A DNA stretch of 64,000 nucleotides from Campylobacter jejuni (GTDB taxonomy: Bacteria > Campylobacterota > Campylobacteria > Campylobacterales > Campylobacteraceae). Location of the stretch: the NCBI RefSeq assembly GCF_002179165.1, contig NZ_NFNY01000012.1:1-64000 (forward strand), given 5' to 3'. Of the stretch, positions 8,466 through 16,793 are shown one piece after another (the stretch's first letter is position 1; every line of letters starts with the position of its first letter). Both the position numbers and the translations under genes were made by a program. A model generated the notes under the pieces. It saw only the letters and a program-made list of their open reading frames with translations. It was not told the origin of the DNA and did no database searches.

Positions 8466-9407
8466 TTATAAAGAAATACTTTTCTTGTTGATAAATTTAT
8501 AATAACAATATTTTAAAGAATTGGTTAAAAGCTTGAAATATTGTTTATTGTAAATATTTTTTTTAATTTCTTCTTTGATAATCTTGTAATATTTGCTATT
8601 TTTTGTTTTAAAAGTCAAATGTGGTTTAATATTGCTTGGAATAAAAGGAAATAGTGAGCCAAACCATTCATAGGTTCTGGTGATTGTGTAGTTATCTGGA
8701 TTATTTCTTGTGCACCATAAAAGCATAATTTGATCATCATCCATAATTCCAAAAGATAAGAAGCATTTTAAGCATTCTTTAAAGTCCTGTTTAAATTTTT
8801 TCCAAGAGTTGGCATTACCATAAAAAATACTTCCTATTATAAAAACTTCCATATTATAATAAATTGTTGGAATGTTATCTTTTTCTTCATCTTTAACTGA
8901 AAAGAAATTAATTTTATTTTCATCAATATTTTCTTGTTTTTCTAGTAGAAAATTAAATTGCGTCTTATCGGTAAAAAATTCATCTCCGTGATTAAAACCA
9001 AAATCAAGCCACATTATATTTTCGCTAGTCAAATTTCTTTCTATGGCATCAACCACAAAAAAGGGTTTTAAATACATTAAATAACAATACATTGCATTAT
9101 TACACTCGATATTTTTTGGATGCTTTCTGTTTAAAGTTTGATCATATGTGATAAAAGTTTCTTGAATTTTTTCAAGGTTTTCTTTATCAAATTCCTTTAA
9201 ATCTTTTGTAATGATGATAGTTTTATCTTCTAGCTTGTGCTTTTTTCTAATCTCTAAAATAGCTTCTTTCATATCATCTGTGGTATAAATGATTATTTTG
9301 TTTTTTACCCCCCCCCAGAAATCAAAATAAGATAAATATTGCTCATTACTTCTTGTGGTTCTACCTACATTATAAAACGCAGTAACAATGGTTAATTCTT
9401 CTTGCAT
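8466..9407 (-). CDS. HtrL/YibB-family putative glycosyltransferase, phase-variable (ON)
   Basis: A 313-residue protein of the HtrL/YibB family (PF09612 type), found in LPS/LOS loci and thought to be glycosyltransferases. The characteristic start TIVTAFYNVGR is present. Further family-like segments are KPFFVVDAIERN, IMWLDFGFNHGD near residue 140 and IMDDDQIMLLWC near residue 228. The G9 tract (plus-strand C9 at 9308-9316) encodes W31-G32-G33 and is in frame; eight or ten G both bring early stops. It starts the four-gene minus-strand block and is separated by 12 bases from glf. The upstream region holds a large palindrome shared with the divergent ATPase gene. The sugar transferred is unknown. 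Confidence 0.8.
   Translation of the reverse strand: MQEELTIVTAFYNVGRTTRSNEQYLSYFDFWGGVKNKIIIYTTDDMKEAILEIRKKHKLEDKTIIITKDLKEFDKENLEKIQETFITYDQTLNRKHPKNIECNNAMYCYLMYLKPFFVVDAIERNLTSENIMWLDFGFNHGDEFFTDKTQFNFLLEKQENIDENKINFFSVKDEEKDNIPTIYYNMEVFIIGSIFYGNANSWKKFKQDFKECLKCFLSFGIMDDDQIMLLWCTRNNPDNYTITRTYEWFGSLFPFIPSNIKPHLTFKTKNSKYYKIIKEEIKKNIYNKQYFKLLTNSLKYCYYKFINKKSISL
9308..9316 (-). repeat. G9 (sense strand) phase-variation tract in HtrL/YibB gene
   Basis: Read TGG GGG GGG GTA at codons 31-34, ON at nine. Eight G gives TAA immediately; ten G gives TGA about ten codons later. Confidence 0.9.
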
Positions 9408-9431
9408 TTATATAAACCTTAATATTTTTTA

Positions 9432-9499
9432 TGATATCATATCATTTATAGTATTATATAATATTATACTAGTATCACTTGATATCATTATGATATCAA
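9432..9499. promoter_or_regulatory. Operator-like palindrome cluster between divergent genes
   Basis: TGATATCA occurs at 9432-9439, 9480-9487 and 9491-9498. The last two lie in a perfect 21-base inverted repeat (9479-9499): arms TTGATATCAT and ATGATATCAA around a single T. A second, imperfect dyad with TAGTAT/ATACTA arms spans 9449-9471. The cluster sits between the HtrL/YibB gene (minus) and the AAA ATPase gene (plus), where a dimeric repressor could act on both. No regulator gene is adjacent. Confidence 0.45.
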
Positions 9500-9561
9500 T
9501 AAAAAATTAATTAAGTATTAAAATAAAAGTCTAAAACATTGATTTTTAAGGTAGAATATTT

Positions 9562-10587
9562 ATGATCGATAATATTAAAATTCAAAATTATAAACCCATA
9601 AAAGAATTAGAAATTGATAATTTTAAAAATATCAATATATTTACAGGTGAAAATAATTGCGGTAAATCAAGTATTTTGGAAGCTATTTATTTACTTTTGT
9701 CACAAGAGCAAGTAAAAAAATTTATTGATAGTTATGATTTTAGAAATTTTTCTTTAAATGAGGAAAATGTCAAATATGCATTTAATGATTTTGATTTAAA
9801 TAAAAAAATAGATATATCTACGATGTTAAACAATTATCCTTTATCTTTGCAAATTTCTTTAATAAAATTAAATAAGGTTTCATTATTTGATGATTTAGAG
9901 GAAAGTGCGGCTATAAAAATACTTTTTGAGCATAAATACAAAGAGATTGGGCAAAAAAGCAGATTAAATATAAAAAAAAATACAAAAATAAAATTTGCAT
10001 CTACACAATTAGAATATGAAATTGAAAGCCCTTTGCATGAAGACAATGCTATTTATTTTCCAGTCGATATATTTTCTTTTGAATCTATTCATTTTTTAAG
10101 AAATATCCGTATGGCTAACAAGGAAGAAAGATTAGTCAAATATTTGCAGATTTTTGATGAAAATATAAAAGATGTAGAAGAAATCAATGGAGAAATTCTC
10201 ATAAAAAGTTCAGATTTTAATCAAAAAGTTCCACTTAAAATCTTTGGTTATGGTTTTATAAAATTTTTTAATTATATATGTGCTTTAGTTTCTAATGAGG
10301 CAAATTATATTCTTATAGATGAAATAGAAAATGGTTTGCATTATAAAACGACCAAGAAACTTATAGAATCTTTAATGGAGCTTAGTAGAAAGAATAATAT
10401 TCAAATGTTTATATCTACTCATAGTTTAGAGTTTTTATCCATTATTGAAAAAGTGGCAAATGAAAAAGAATTTAAAGATTTAGGTGTATTTAATATATAT
10501 AGATATAAAGAAAATGTTTATTGCAAGCACTATCAATCGGAACAATTAAAAGATTTGCTAAATAATGGCATAGAGCTTAGAAGGTGA
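9562..10587 (+). CDS. OLD-like AAA (ABC-type) ATPase, probable defence-type protein
   Basis: A 341-residue ATPase of the AAA_15/AAA_21 (OLD/RecF-like) type. It opens with IDNIKIQNYKPIKELEI, the usual first strands of this group. Walker A is GENNCGKSS (residues 29-37), Walker B is YILIDEIENGLH near residues 251-262, and the switch histidine is in MFISTHS. It has no C-terminal TOPRIM, unlike single-chain OLD nucleases; the TOPRIM is supplied by the next gene, five bases downstream. Split ATPase/TOPRIM pairs are known from defence systems such as PARIS (AriA/AriB), so a role in phage or plasmid defence is inferred. It is an unusual cargo inside an LOS locus. The ATG follows TTTTTAAGGTAGAATATTT. 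Confidence 0.78.
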   Translation: MIDNIKIQNYKPIKELEIDNFKNINIFTGENNCGKSSILEAIYLLLSQEQVKKFIDSYDFRNFSLNEENVKYAFNDFDLNKKIDISTMLNNYPLSLQISLIKLNKVSLFDDLEESAAIKILFEHKYKEIGQKSRLNIKKNTKIKFASTQLEYEIESPLHEDNAIYFPVDIFSFESIHFLRNIRMANKEERLVKYLQIFDENIKDVEEINGEILIKSSDFNQKVPLKIFGYGFIKFFNYICALVSNEANYILIDEIENGLHYKTTKKLIESLMELSRKNNIQMFISTHSLEFLSIIEKVANEKEFKDLGVFNIYRYKENVYCKHYQSEQLKDLLNNGIELRR

Positions 10588-10592
10588 AATAA

Positions 10593-11123
10593 GTGATTAA
10601 AATTTATGCAGAAGGAAAAAGTGATAAAATTTTTTTGGATTTATTATGTAAAAATCTTAAAATAGATGAATTTGAAACCATCTCGATAGGAGGTAATAAT
10701 TTGTCTTCTTCTAGTTTGAAATCAATTAAAGAAGATGTAATTGATATGAGAATTGAAAAGATTTATATAATTTTTGATGCAGATGATGACTATCAAAAAA
10801 CTAAAGAAAATTTGCAAGAACAATTAAAAAGTCTACAAAATGAAAAAATAAAAATATTTTTATTTCCAAATGATAAAGATGGTGGAGAAATTGAAAACTT
10901 GTTGAGTGAGATAGCAAAATATCCTCATTTTATCACTTGTTTTAAAGAATACATTAAGTGTCTTAAGGATAAAGGGACAATCTTGGGTGAAAAAGAATTG
11001 GATAAAAATTTCATATATGCTTACAATCAGGCTTGTGGAAGTGGAACAAAAGATATATGTTTAGATCGTTATAATTTAGAACATGAATATATAAAACCTT
11101 TGATTGATTTTTTAAAAACATAA
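10593..11123 (+). CDS. TOPRIM/DUF3226-like protein, partner of the upstream ATPase
   Basis: A 176-residue protein with a TOPRIM-type layout. IKIYAEGKSDKIFLDLL carries the catalytic-type Glu at residue 7, IIFDADDDY supplies the DxD pair near residue 62, and LFPNDKDGGEIENLL resembles the late conserved segment of DUF3226 proteins. TOPRIM domains bind Mg2+ and cut or religate nucleic acid in OLD, primase and topoisomerase proteins. The start is GTG at 10593, after AAGG in the 3' end of the ATPase gene, so the two are co-translated. The function as nuclease effector is inference from the pairing. Confidence 0.7.
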   Translation: MIKIYAEGKSDKIFLDLLCKNLKIDEFETISIGGNNLSSSSLKSIKEDVIDMRIEKIYIIFDADDDYQKTKENLQEQLKSLQNEKIKIFLFPNDKDGGEIENLLSEIAKYPHFITCFKEYIKCLKDKGTILGEKELDKNFIYAYNQACGSGTKDICLDRYNLEHEYIKPLIDFLKT

Positions 11124-11140
11124 TAAAAAGGCTTAAAACT

Positions 11141-12118
11141 ATGAATTTATACAATAACACAACGCATAATTTAAGTAAATTAATCCCCATAAAATCTTTA
11201 AGAAGAAAATTAAGAACGCATATAGCTTATAAAATGGAACATCCAAAAGTAAGTAAATATTTAGATGAAAATTATATACAACCCTTTTTAAAAGGTGAAA
11301 TTCCTTCATGTATTTTTGAAAAAAAACAAAATTTTAAAGATGAAAAAATTATATGGCAGTTATGGTTTCAAGGTGAAGAAAATGCAAGTAATATGATCAA
11401 ACAATGTTTTAAATCTGTAAAAAAACAAATGGGAGATGAGTATAAAATCATCATTTTAAATGAAGAAAACATAAAAGACTATTTGGAATTTCCGAGTTTT
11501 ATATTAGAAAAAATCAAACAAAAAACCTTCGGAGAAAAAACCATAGTGTTTTTTTCCGATCTTTTAAGAGTATCTTTGTTAGCAACTTATGGTGGAATTT
11601 GGTGCGATGCTAGCATATTTTTAAGCGACAAAATTCCACAAACTTTAAGAGATAGGGATTTTTTTGCCTTTGAAAGATCAAAGTGTAAGCCTAGTAGAGA
11701 AAAATTAGATCAAATTGTCAAAAGTCCTTATTTTTCTTATGGATATTTTAATTGGAATGAGGATTTTATGGTTAGACTTTTAAATAGTTTTTTGATAGCA
11801 AAAGAAAACAATAAAGTTATCAATGCCTTAAAAGATTTACTAATGTATTTTTGGCACAAGGAAGAAAGCTTAGAACATTTTTATTATTTTACTCAACAAA
11901 TTTTATTTGAACTCCTAAAACGGAATAACTTCATTAAAAATGAAACTTTTGAAGATAAAAGCGATATAGAATGTCATTTGTTGCAATTTTATGCTAAAAA
12001 TAAATTTGATAGTAAGCTTTGGGAAGAAATTAAAAAGCAAAGTTTTTTGCACAAACTCACACATTTTAGGACCATCAAAAATGGCTCAATGATAGATAAA
12101 ATTGTTATGCAAGCTTAA
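11141..12118 (+). CDS. Caps_synth-family (GT32-like) glycosyltransferase
   Basis: A 325-residue protein of the capsular polysaccharide synthesis family (PF05704 type). IIWQLWFQGEENAS opens the catalytic domain near residue 69. The core donor-binding segment is FFSDLLRVSLLATYGGIWCDASIFL (about 140-164), where CDA corresponds to the DXD motif. It follows the TOPRIM gene by 17 bases and probably shares its transcript. Its last codons overlap by four bases with the end of the convergent GT2 gene at 12115. The sugar and linkage are unknown, but an outer-core hexosyl transfer fits the position. Confidence 0.78.
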   Translation: MNLYNNTTHNLSKLIPIKSLRRKLRTHIAYKMEHPKVSKYLDENYIQPFLKGEIPSCIFEKKQNFKDEKIIWQLWFQGEENASNMIKQCFKSVKKQMGDEYKIIILNEENIKDYLEFPSFILEKIKQKTFGEKTIVFFSDLLRVSLLATYGGIWCDASIFLSDKIPQTLRDRDFFAFERSKCKPSREKLDQIVKSPYFSYGYFNWNEDFMVRLLNSFLIAKENNKVINALKDLLMYFWHKEESLEHFYYFTQQILFELLKRNNFIKNETFEDKSDIECHLLQFYAKNKFDSKLWEEIKKQSFLHKLTHFRTIKNGSMIDKIVMQA

Positions 12119-13272
12119 TAAAAAATATTTTTAATTTTTTGTAGAATTTTCCATACATCATAAGGTAGAATGCTTTGAGCAAAAGGCTTTATTTTGTTTA
12201 ATTCTTTTTTGAGATTTAAAGGATCAATGCTAACTTTTTTAAATTTTAAAGCCTTTTTTGCATAAAATGGTAAAAATACTTCTTTTATAGCTTTGCTATT
12301 TTCATTTTCTGCTTTGTTTTGAAAAAAATCTATGAGTTTTAAAGCAGTGATTACTCTGCTTGCAAGTTTTAAATATTCTTTAGCTAGTTTTGGATCTTCG
12401 CCAAATGCCTCATAAATAGTTTTAAAATAATGAGAAATATTGGCTTTGGTTACTTTTTTATCATGGTTTGAAATGCTATTTGCCCTAAGTAAGCATCTAT
12501 AAAGCTTTTTTGGCAAGACATAAATTTTACTCGCACTAGCAAAAAGAACCATGCCAAAATGTATATCTTCATTGATGATATAATTGATAAATTTAAGTCT
12601 AATTTGTCTTAAAAAATCAAAATCAATCATTCCGCCCCAACCAAAGGAAATATCCCTTGAACCAACTTCTAAAGCCCTTTTAGCATAATCTTTTGGACTT
12701 ACGATACATTCTTCTTTGTAGGAAAAAATTTGCATTCTTGTATTTTGTCCCTTATCTTCAATGCCTTTTTCATAAACACATAAATGATCAAACCACAATA
12801 CATCTACATCTTGCATTCTTTTAACGCATTCTTCAATGCAATTTAACTCCCAATAATTATCAGAATCTAAAAAAATCAAATAATCAATTTTAGGAACCTC
12901 TAAAATCTTATTATTAAGAGCATTTTTGGTTTTATAAATTTTATAAACATTCTGTGGATTTTCATTTATGATTTCAAAAGCATAAAAGTCATCAGTTTTA
13001 TCTAAAAATTGCGTTTGATATTCTCCATAAAAATATTCAATCCCTGTATTTCTAGCCGAGCTTAATCCGCCATTTTCTTTATCAAACAAAGTGATTCTTT
13101 CATCTTTTAAAGCATATTCTTTGGCAATTTTAAGAGAATTTTCATCTGTGCTTCCATCATTTACCAGTATGATTTCTAAATTTTTATAGCTTTGATTAAT
13201 CACACTTTCTAAACATTCTTTTAAATATTTTTCCACATTATATATAGGTATAATTACGCCAACTTTTTTCAT
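12115..13272 (-). CDS. GT2 LOS glycosyltransferase (Cj1136/Cj1138-like)
   Basis: A 385-residue family GT2 enzyme. KVGVIIPIYNVEKYLKECLESV, ILVNDGSTDEN and GGLSSARNTGIEY are standard GT2 signatures. The metal-binding LIFLDSDNYW comes only near residue 151 because about 45 residues are inserted after the NTG motif. This layout resembles the C. jejuni LOS enzymes Cj1136 and Cj1138, regarded as galactosyltransferases acting just outside the core; the linkage here is inferred. The gene lies one base from lgtF and reads in the same direction, so it is probably the last gene of the waaC-htrB-lgtF operon. Confidence 0.82.
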   Translation of the reverse strand: MKKVGVIIPIYNVEKYLKECLESVINQSYKNLEIILVNDGSTDENSLKIAKEYALKDERITLFDKENGGLSSARNTGIEYFYGEYQTQFLDKTDDFYAFEIINENPQNVYKIYKTKNALNNKILEVPKIDYLIFLDSDNYWELNCIEECVKRMQDVDVLWFDHLCVYEKGIEDKGQNTRMQIFSYKEECIVSPKDYAKRALEVGSRDISFGWGGMIDFDFLRQIRLKFINYIINEDIHFGMVLFASASKIYVLPKKLYRCLLRANSISNHDKKVTKANISHYFKTIYEAFGEDPKLAKEYLKLASRVITALKLIDFFQNKAENENSKAIKEVFLPFYAKKALKFKKVSIDPLNLKKELNKIKPFAQSILPYDVWKILQKIKNIFY

Positions 13273-13273
13273 T

Positions 13274-14824
13274 TCAGCCTTTCCAAGAAATTTTTTTATT
13301 TTTTATAGTATCTAAATAAATCTGATGATTGATTTCTAGCATATTTTTACTATTTTCTTTGTGATAAAGATGATAAGCTAAAGCGTTAAATTTCAGGCGT
13401 TTAAATAGGCCATTGTTAAATAAAAATCTCGCTACAAATTCGCTATCTTCTCTACCCCAACCAACAAAATTTTCATTAAAACCATCAAGAGTTTGCCAAT
13501 CGCTTTTATAAAAACTCATATTACAGGTTTTACTACCCTTGACGAGATTTGATTTTTTAAAGAATTTTTTATCAATTTTTGAAAATCTATGAACTAAATA
13601 CGCTAAAAAATTATTTTTTTTGTTTTTAAAGCCTTTTTTATCAAAAGCTAATTTAAAATCATTTTTTTCTAAAATTTTTTCGCTTTCATTTTTATTTAAA
13701 ATAGTCCTAGAACCTTGTAAAATTGTTCTAATTTGTGCAAATTTTAAATGTTCTTTGATAAAATCCTTTTCTAAAATCATATCGCCATCGATTAAAATAA
13801 TATACTCTGAGTTAGCTAATTTTATAGCTTCATTACGGCTTTTTGCAGCACGAAAACCCTTATCCTCAATCCAAGAATGTTTTAAAATACAAGGAAAATT
13901 TTTTTGATATTCTTTGATTAAAATCGCGGTATCTTCTTTACTGCCATCATCAGCGATAATGACTTCATCAGGCATGAAATTTAAATTTTTAACGCTATCA
14001 AGCACCAAGGCAAGGCGTTCTGGTTCGTTATAAGTTGTGATAATTAAAGCACAAGTTTTTGGTTTTTGAAGTTTTAATTCATAAAGTTTCATATATTTAA
14101 AAAAAGCTCCCAAAGCATTGCAAACGCTAATTATAAAGCCTTTGTAACCATAAATTATTCCTTTTTTTAAAAAATAATTCCTAAAAAAAGTCCAAAAAGC
14201 TCTGATATTTGCTTTGCAAATCCCGCTTTCTTTGTGTAAATTTTGCTTAGCCCAAAGGCTTGAATAATATTGCATTTTATCAATTAAATGAGAAATATTG
14301 TTAAAAGCATAATGTTTTAGGCCATTTTTAAGATAAATTTTTTGCGTTTCATTTGGTAAAATAAGACTTTCATGGACTAAATTGTCATTAAATTTGGTGT
14401 AATTTTTATTAAACACTCTTAGAACAAAATCTGGCCACCACCCGCACCCTTTAATCCACTCGCCTTTATAAAGATTTTTGCGAGGCAAAGCTATAATATT
14501 AAATTCATTTAAATCAAGTTTTTTTAGCTCTTCTTTTGTCTCATCTTCTAAAATTTCATCCGCATCTATGCTTAAAATCCATTCATTTTTCGCATAACTT
14601 AAGGCTAAATTTTTCAAAGCTCCAAAACCTATAAATTCACTCTCGTAAATGTGTAAATTTGAAAATTCTTTTTGAAATTCATAAGCGATTTTTAGGGTAT
14701 CATCGGTGCTTTCATTATTTAAAAGCACAATTTGTCCAAATTCTTTTAAGGAATTTAGGCACTCACGCAAAGTATTTTGTGCATTTTTTACTATGATGAT
14801 TACACTCATTTTTTCAAGATTCAT
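13274..14824 (-). CDS. lgtF: Two-domain LOS glucosyltransferase (LgtF, Cj1135-like)
   Basis: A 516-residue protein with two tandem GT2 domains. The first (residues about 1-240) has MSVIIIVKNAQNTLRE, LLNNESTDDTL and the DXD-type LSIDADEILED, matching the WaaE/LgtF family that glucosylates heptose I. The second (about 256-516) has TCALIITTYNEPERL, IIADDGSKEDT and ILIDGDMILEKDF. In C. jejuni the full two-domain form adds a glucose to both heptoses, while one-domain forms add one. Both domains look intact here, predicting two core glucoses. It overlaps htrB by four bases. Confidence 0.9.
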   Translation of the reverse strand: MNLEKMSVIIIVKNAQNTLRECLNSLKEFGQIVLLNNESTDDTLKIAYEFQKEFSNLHIYESEFIGFGALKNLALSYAKNEWILSIDADEILEDETKEELKKLDLNEFNIIALPRKNLYKGEWIKGCGWWPDFVLRVFNKNYTKFNDNLVHESLILPNETQKIYLKNGLKHYAFNNISHLIDKMQYYSSLWAKQNLHKESGICKANIRAFWTFFRNYFLKKGIIYGYKGFIISVCNALGAFFKYMKLYELKLQKPKTCALIITTYNEPERLALVLDSVKNLNFMPDEVIIADDGSKEDTAILIKEYQKNFPCILKHSWIEDKGFRAAKSRNEAIKLANSEYIILIDGDMILEKDFIKEHLKFAQIRTILQGSRTILNKNESEKILEKNDFKLAFDKKGFKNKKNNFLAYLVHRFSKIDKKFFKKSNLVKGSKTCNMSFYKSDWQTLDGFNENFVGWGREDSEFVARFLFNNGLFKRLKFNALAYHLYHKENSKNMLEINHQIYLDTIKNKKISWKG

Positions 14825-15708
14825 TTTATACCTTTGTAAAGTTCTTCATTATAACTTGCAAAGCGACGATGAAAGAAAAAATATTCATCAGGTTTAAATT
14901 TAATCATTTCTTCGCAGCATTTGGCTTGATATTTTGTAAGCTCTTCTATACTTGAATTTAAAGGATCAAGAGTTTTAAAAAATTTAATGTGAAATTTTTT
15001 ATCATTCCCCATATAAATAAAAGCAGGTATGATCACCGCTCCTGTTTTTTTAGCCAAAACACTCGCTCCCATTTGGTAATTGACTTTTTTGCCAAAAAAA
15101 TCAAGCTTAATACTCTCATTATCGGTGCAGTCTTGATCTGTAAGTATGCCAAGCGTGCGTTTGTTTTTAATCGCACTTAGCATTTTTTTAAGCCCGCCTT
15201 TTTTATCGATAAGTTCTATATCAAATTGAGTGCGGTTTTTGGCTAAAATTTGAGTCATTTTTTCGCTCTTTAGTTGCTTTCCTACTATGGAAATCGCTCC
15301 AAATTTAGCCGCATAAGCAAGGCTTAAAAGCTCCCAATTTCCATAATGTGCTGTGGTAAAAATGATATTTTTTCGCTCTTTTAAGGCATTGTTTAATATT
15401 TCTTCATTATCAAAAACAATTTTGTTTAAAATTTTTTCCTTACTTGTGTTTTGATTTTTAATGCAGTCAAGTCCAAATTTGGCAAAATTATTATAAATTT
15501 TAAAGCTAAGTTGCTTTCTTTCCTTTTCATTTTTTAAAGGAAAGCAGATTGTTAAATTTATATCGATAATTTTTCTGTGTTTTTTATTGAGCTTAAAAAC
15601 GATTTTTGAAACGCAAAAAGCAAGAAAATTTAAAATAAAATTTGGCATTATGCTGACTAAAATTTTAAGCATATAATAAGCACTTAAATACAAGTAATCT
15701 TTATTCAT
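14821..15708 (-). CDS. htrB: Lipid A acyltransferase (HtrB/WaaM)
   Basis: A 295-residue late acyltransferase of the LpxL/HtrB family, adding a secondary acyl chain to lipid A at the inner membrane. The H-x4-E catalytic motif appears as TAHYGNWELL near residues 119-128. A hydrophobic N-terminal anchor spans about residues 8-33. LGILTDQDCTDNE and GASVLAKKTGAVIIPAF match the later conserved blocks. It overlaps waaC by eight bases and lgtF by four, so it is part of one operon with both. Confidence 0.93.
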   Translation of the reverse strand: MNKDYLYLSAYYMLKILVSIMPNFILNFLAFCVSKIVFKLNKKHRKIIDINLTICFPLKNEKERKQLSFKIYNNFAKFGLDCIKNQNTSKEKILNKIVFDNEEILNNALKERKNIIFTTAHYGNWELLSLAYAAKFGAISIVGKQLKSEKMTQILAKNRTQFDIELIDKKGGLKKMLSAIKNKRTLGILTDQDCTDNESIKLDFFGKKVNYQMGASVLAKKTGAVIIPAFIYMGNDKKFHIKFFKTLDPLNSSIEELTKYQAKCCEEMIKFKPDEYFFFHRRFASYNEELYKGIK

Positions 15709-16729
15709 TATTTAAAAGTTCCTTAACAAGCTTTAAAATATCTTCTTCTTCTATGCTTGTGATGCAAAAATCACTTTTGTCAATGTGTTTAGCATCGACA
15801 ATTTTTTTGCCCGCATCGATAACTTTATTAATATTTGTTTTAAAAGCATTTCGGTAACTTGGAGTCGCACCAAAAATAGTAATAGAAGGTTTATTTAAAG
15901 CAAAAGCCAAGTGTGTAGGACCACTATCATTTCCTATGATTAAATCCATATTTTTGGTAAAAGCTATAAGTTCTTCGAGGCTAAATTTAGGAGCCAGTTC
16001 CAAATTTTTTTCATCAAAAGCACCTAAATTTACAACTTCTTTTGCGAATTCAAATTCTTTCACATTTCCCCAAGCTAAGAAAATTTTAATTTTTGGAAAG
16101 TCTTTGACAATGAGTTTGCAAAGTAGGGCGAGTTTGGTTTTGGGATAGATTTTATTTTCCATACTTGAGCCTACATGGATGAGTATGTTTTTTTCATTTT
16201 CATTGAGTTTTAATTTTTTACTTAGCAGTTCTCTTAAATTTTCTTCAGCTTCAAAAATATCTTCCTTGAAAGCTAAATCTTTGATATTAAAATCTTTATT
16301 TAACATAAAAGAAGCAAGACTTAGGTATCTCACAAAGACATTTTCATTATAATCAATGCTTAATCTTTGATTGTAAAAATTATAAGCAAAACTTTCTTTG
16401 AGGCTATTTTTATCAAAACCAAAATTATTTCTACTTAAAATTTTGCTGACAAGAGCTGATTTTATAAGTCCTTGCAAATCCATAACAGCGTTGTAATTAT
16501 TTTTTCTGGCTTCTAAAAGTATTTTTAAACTTTGTATGATTTTTTTATCTTTTAAAGGTAGGGTATAAAGCTTATCAATTAAGGGATGATTTTTAAGTAT
16601 GCCTTCAAATCTTTCATCCACAAACCAATGAATCTCTATGTCTTTTTTAAATTTTTTGATAAATTGTAAAACCACAGCACTTTGAATAATATCTCCAAGA
16701 GCCGATAAACGAACGATTGCTATTTTCAT
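15701..16729 (-). CDS. waaC: ADP-heptose:LPS heptosyltransferase I (WaaC)
   Basis: A 342-residue GT9 enzyme that adds the first heptose to Kdo-lipid A. It starts MKIAIVRLSALGDIIQSA, the typical GT9 acceptor-side motif. The C-terminal half has ILIHVGSSMENKIYP and GNDSGPTHLAFALNKPSITIFGAT. As first gene of the minus-strand core operon it marks the conserved right edge of the LOS locus. It diverges from the exonuclease gene at 16794 across 64 bases. Confidence 0.94.
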   Translation of the reverse strand: MKIAIVRLSALGDIIQSAVVLQFIKKFKKDIEIHWFVDERFEGILKNHPLIDKLYTLPLKDKKIIQSLKILLEARKNNYNAVMDLQGLIKSALVSKILSRNNFGFDKNSLKESFAYNFYNQRLSIDYNENVFVRYLSLASFMLNKDFNIKDLAFKEDIFEAEENLRELLSKKLKLNENEKNILIHVGSSMENKIYPKTKLALLCKLIVKDFPKIKIFLAWGNVKEFEFAKEVVNLGAFDEKNLELAPKFSLEELIAFTKNMDLIIGNDSGPTHLAFALNKPSITIFGATPSYRNAFKTNINKVIDAGKKIVDAKHIDKSDFCITSIEEEDILKLVKELLNNE

Positions 16730-16793
16730 TAAAACCTAATTTTAAAATTTTTGCTATGATTTTATCAAAATTATTTAAAAAAAGGTTAAAAAT

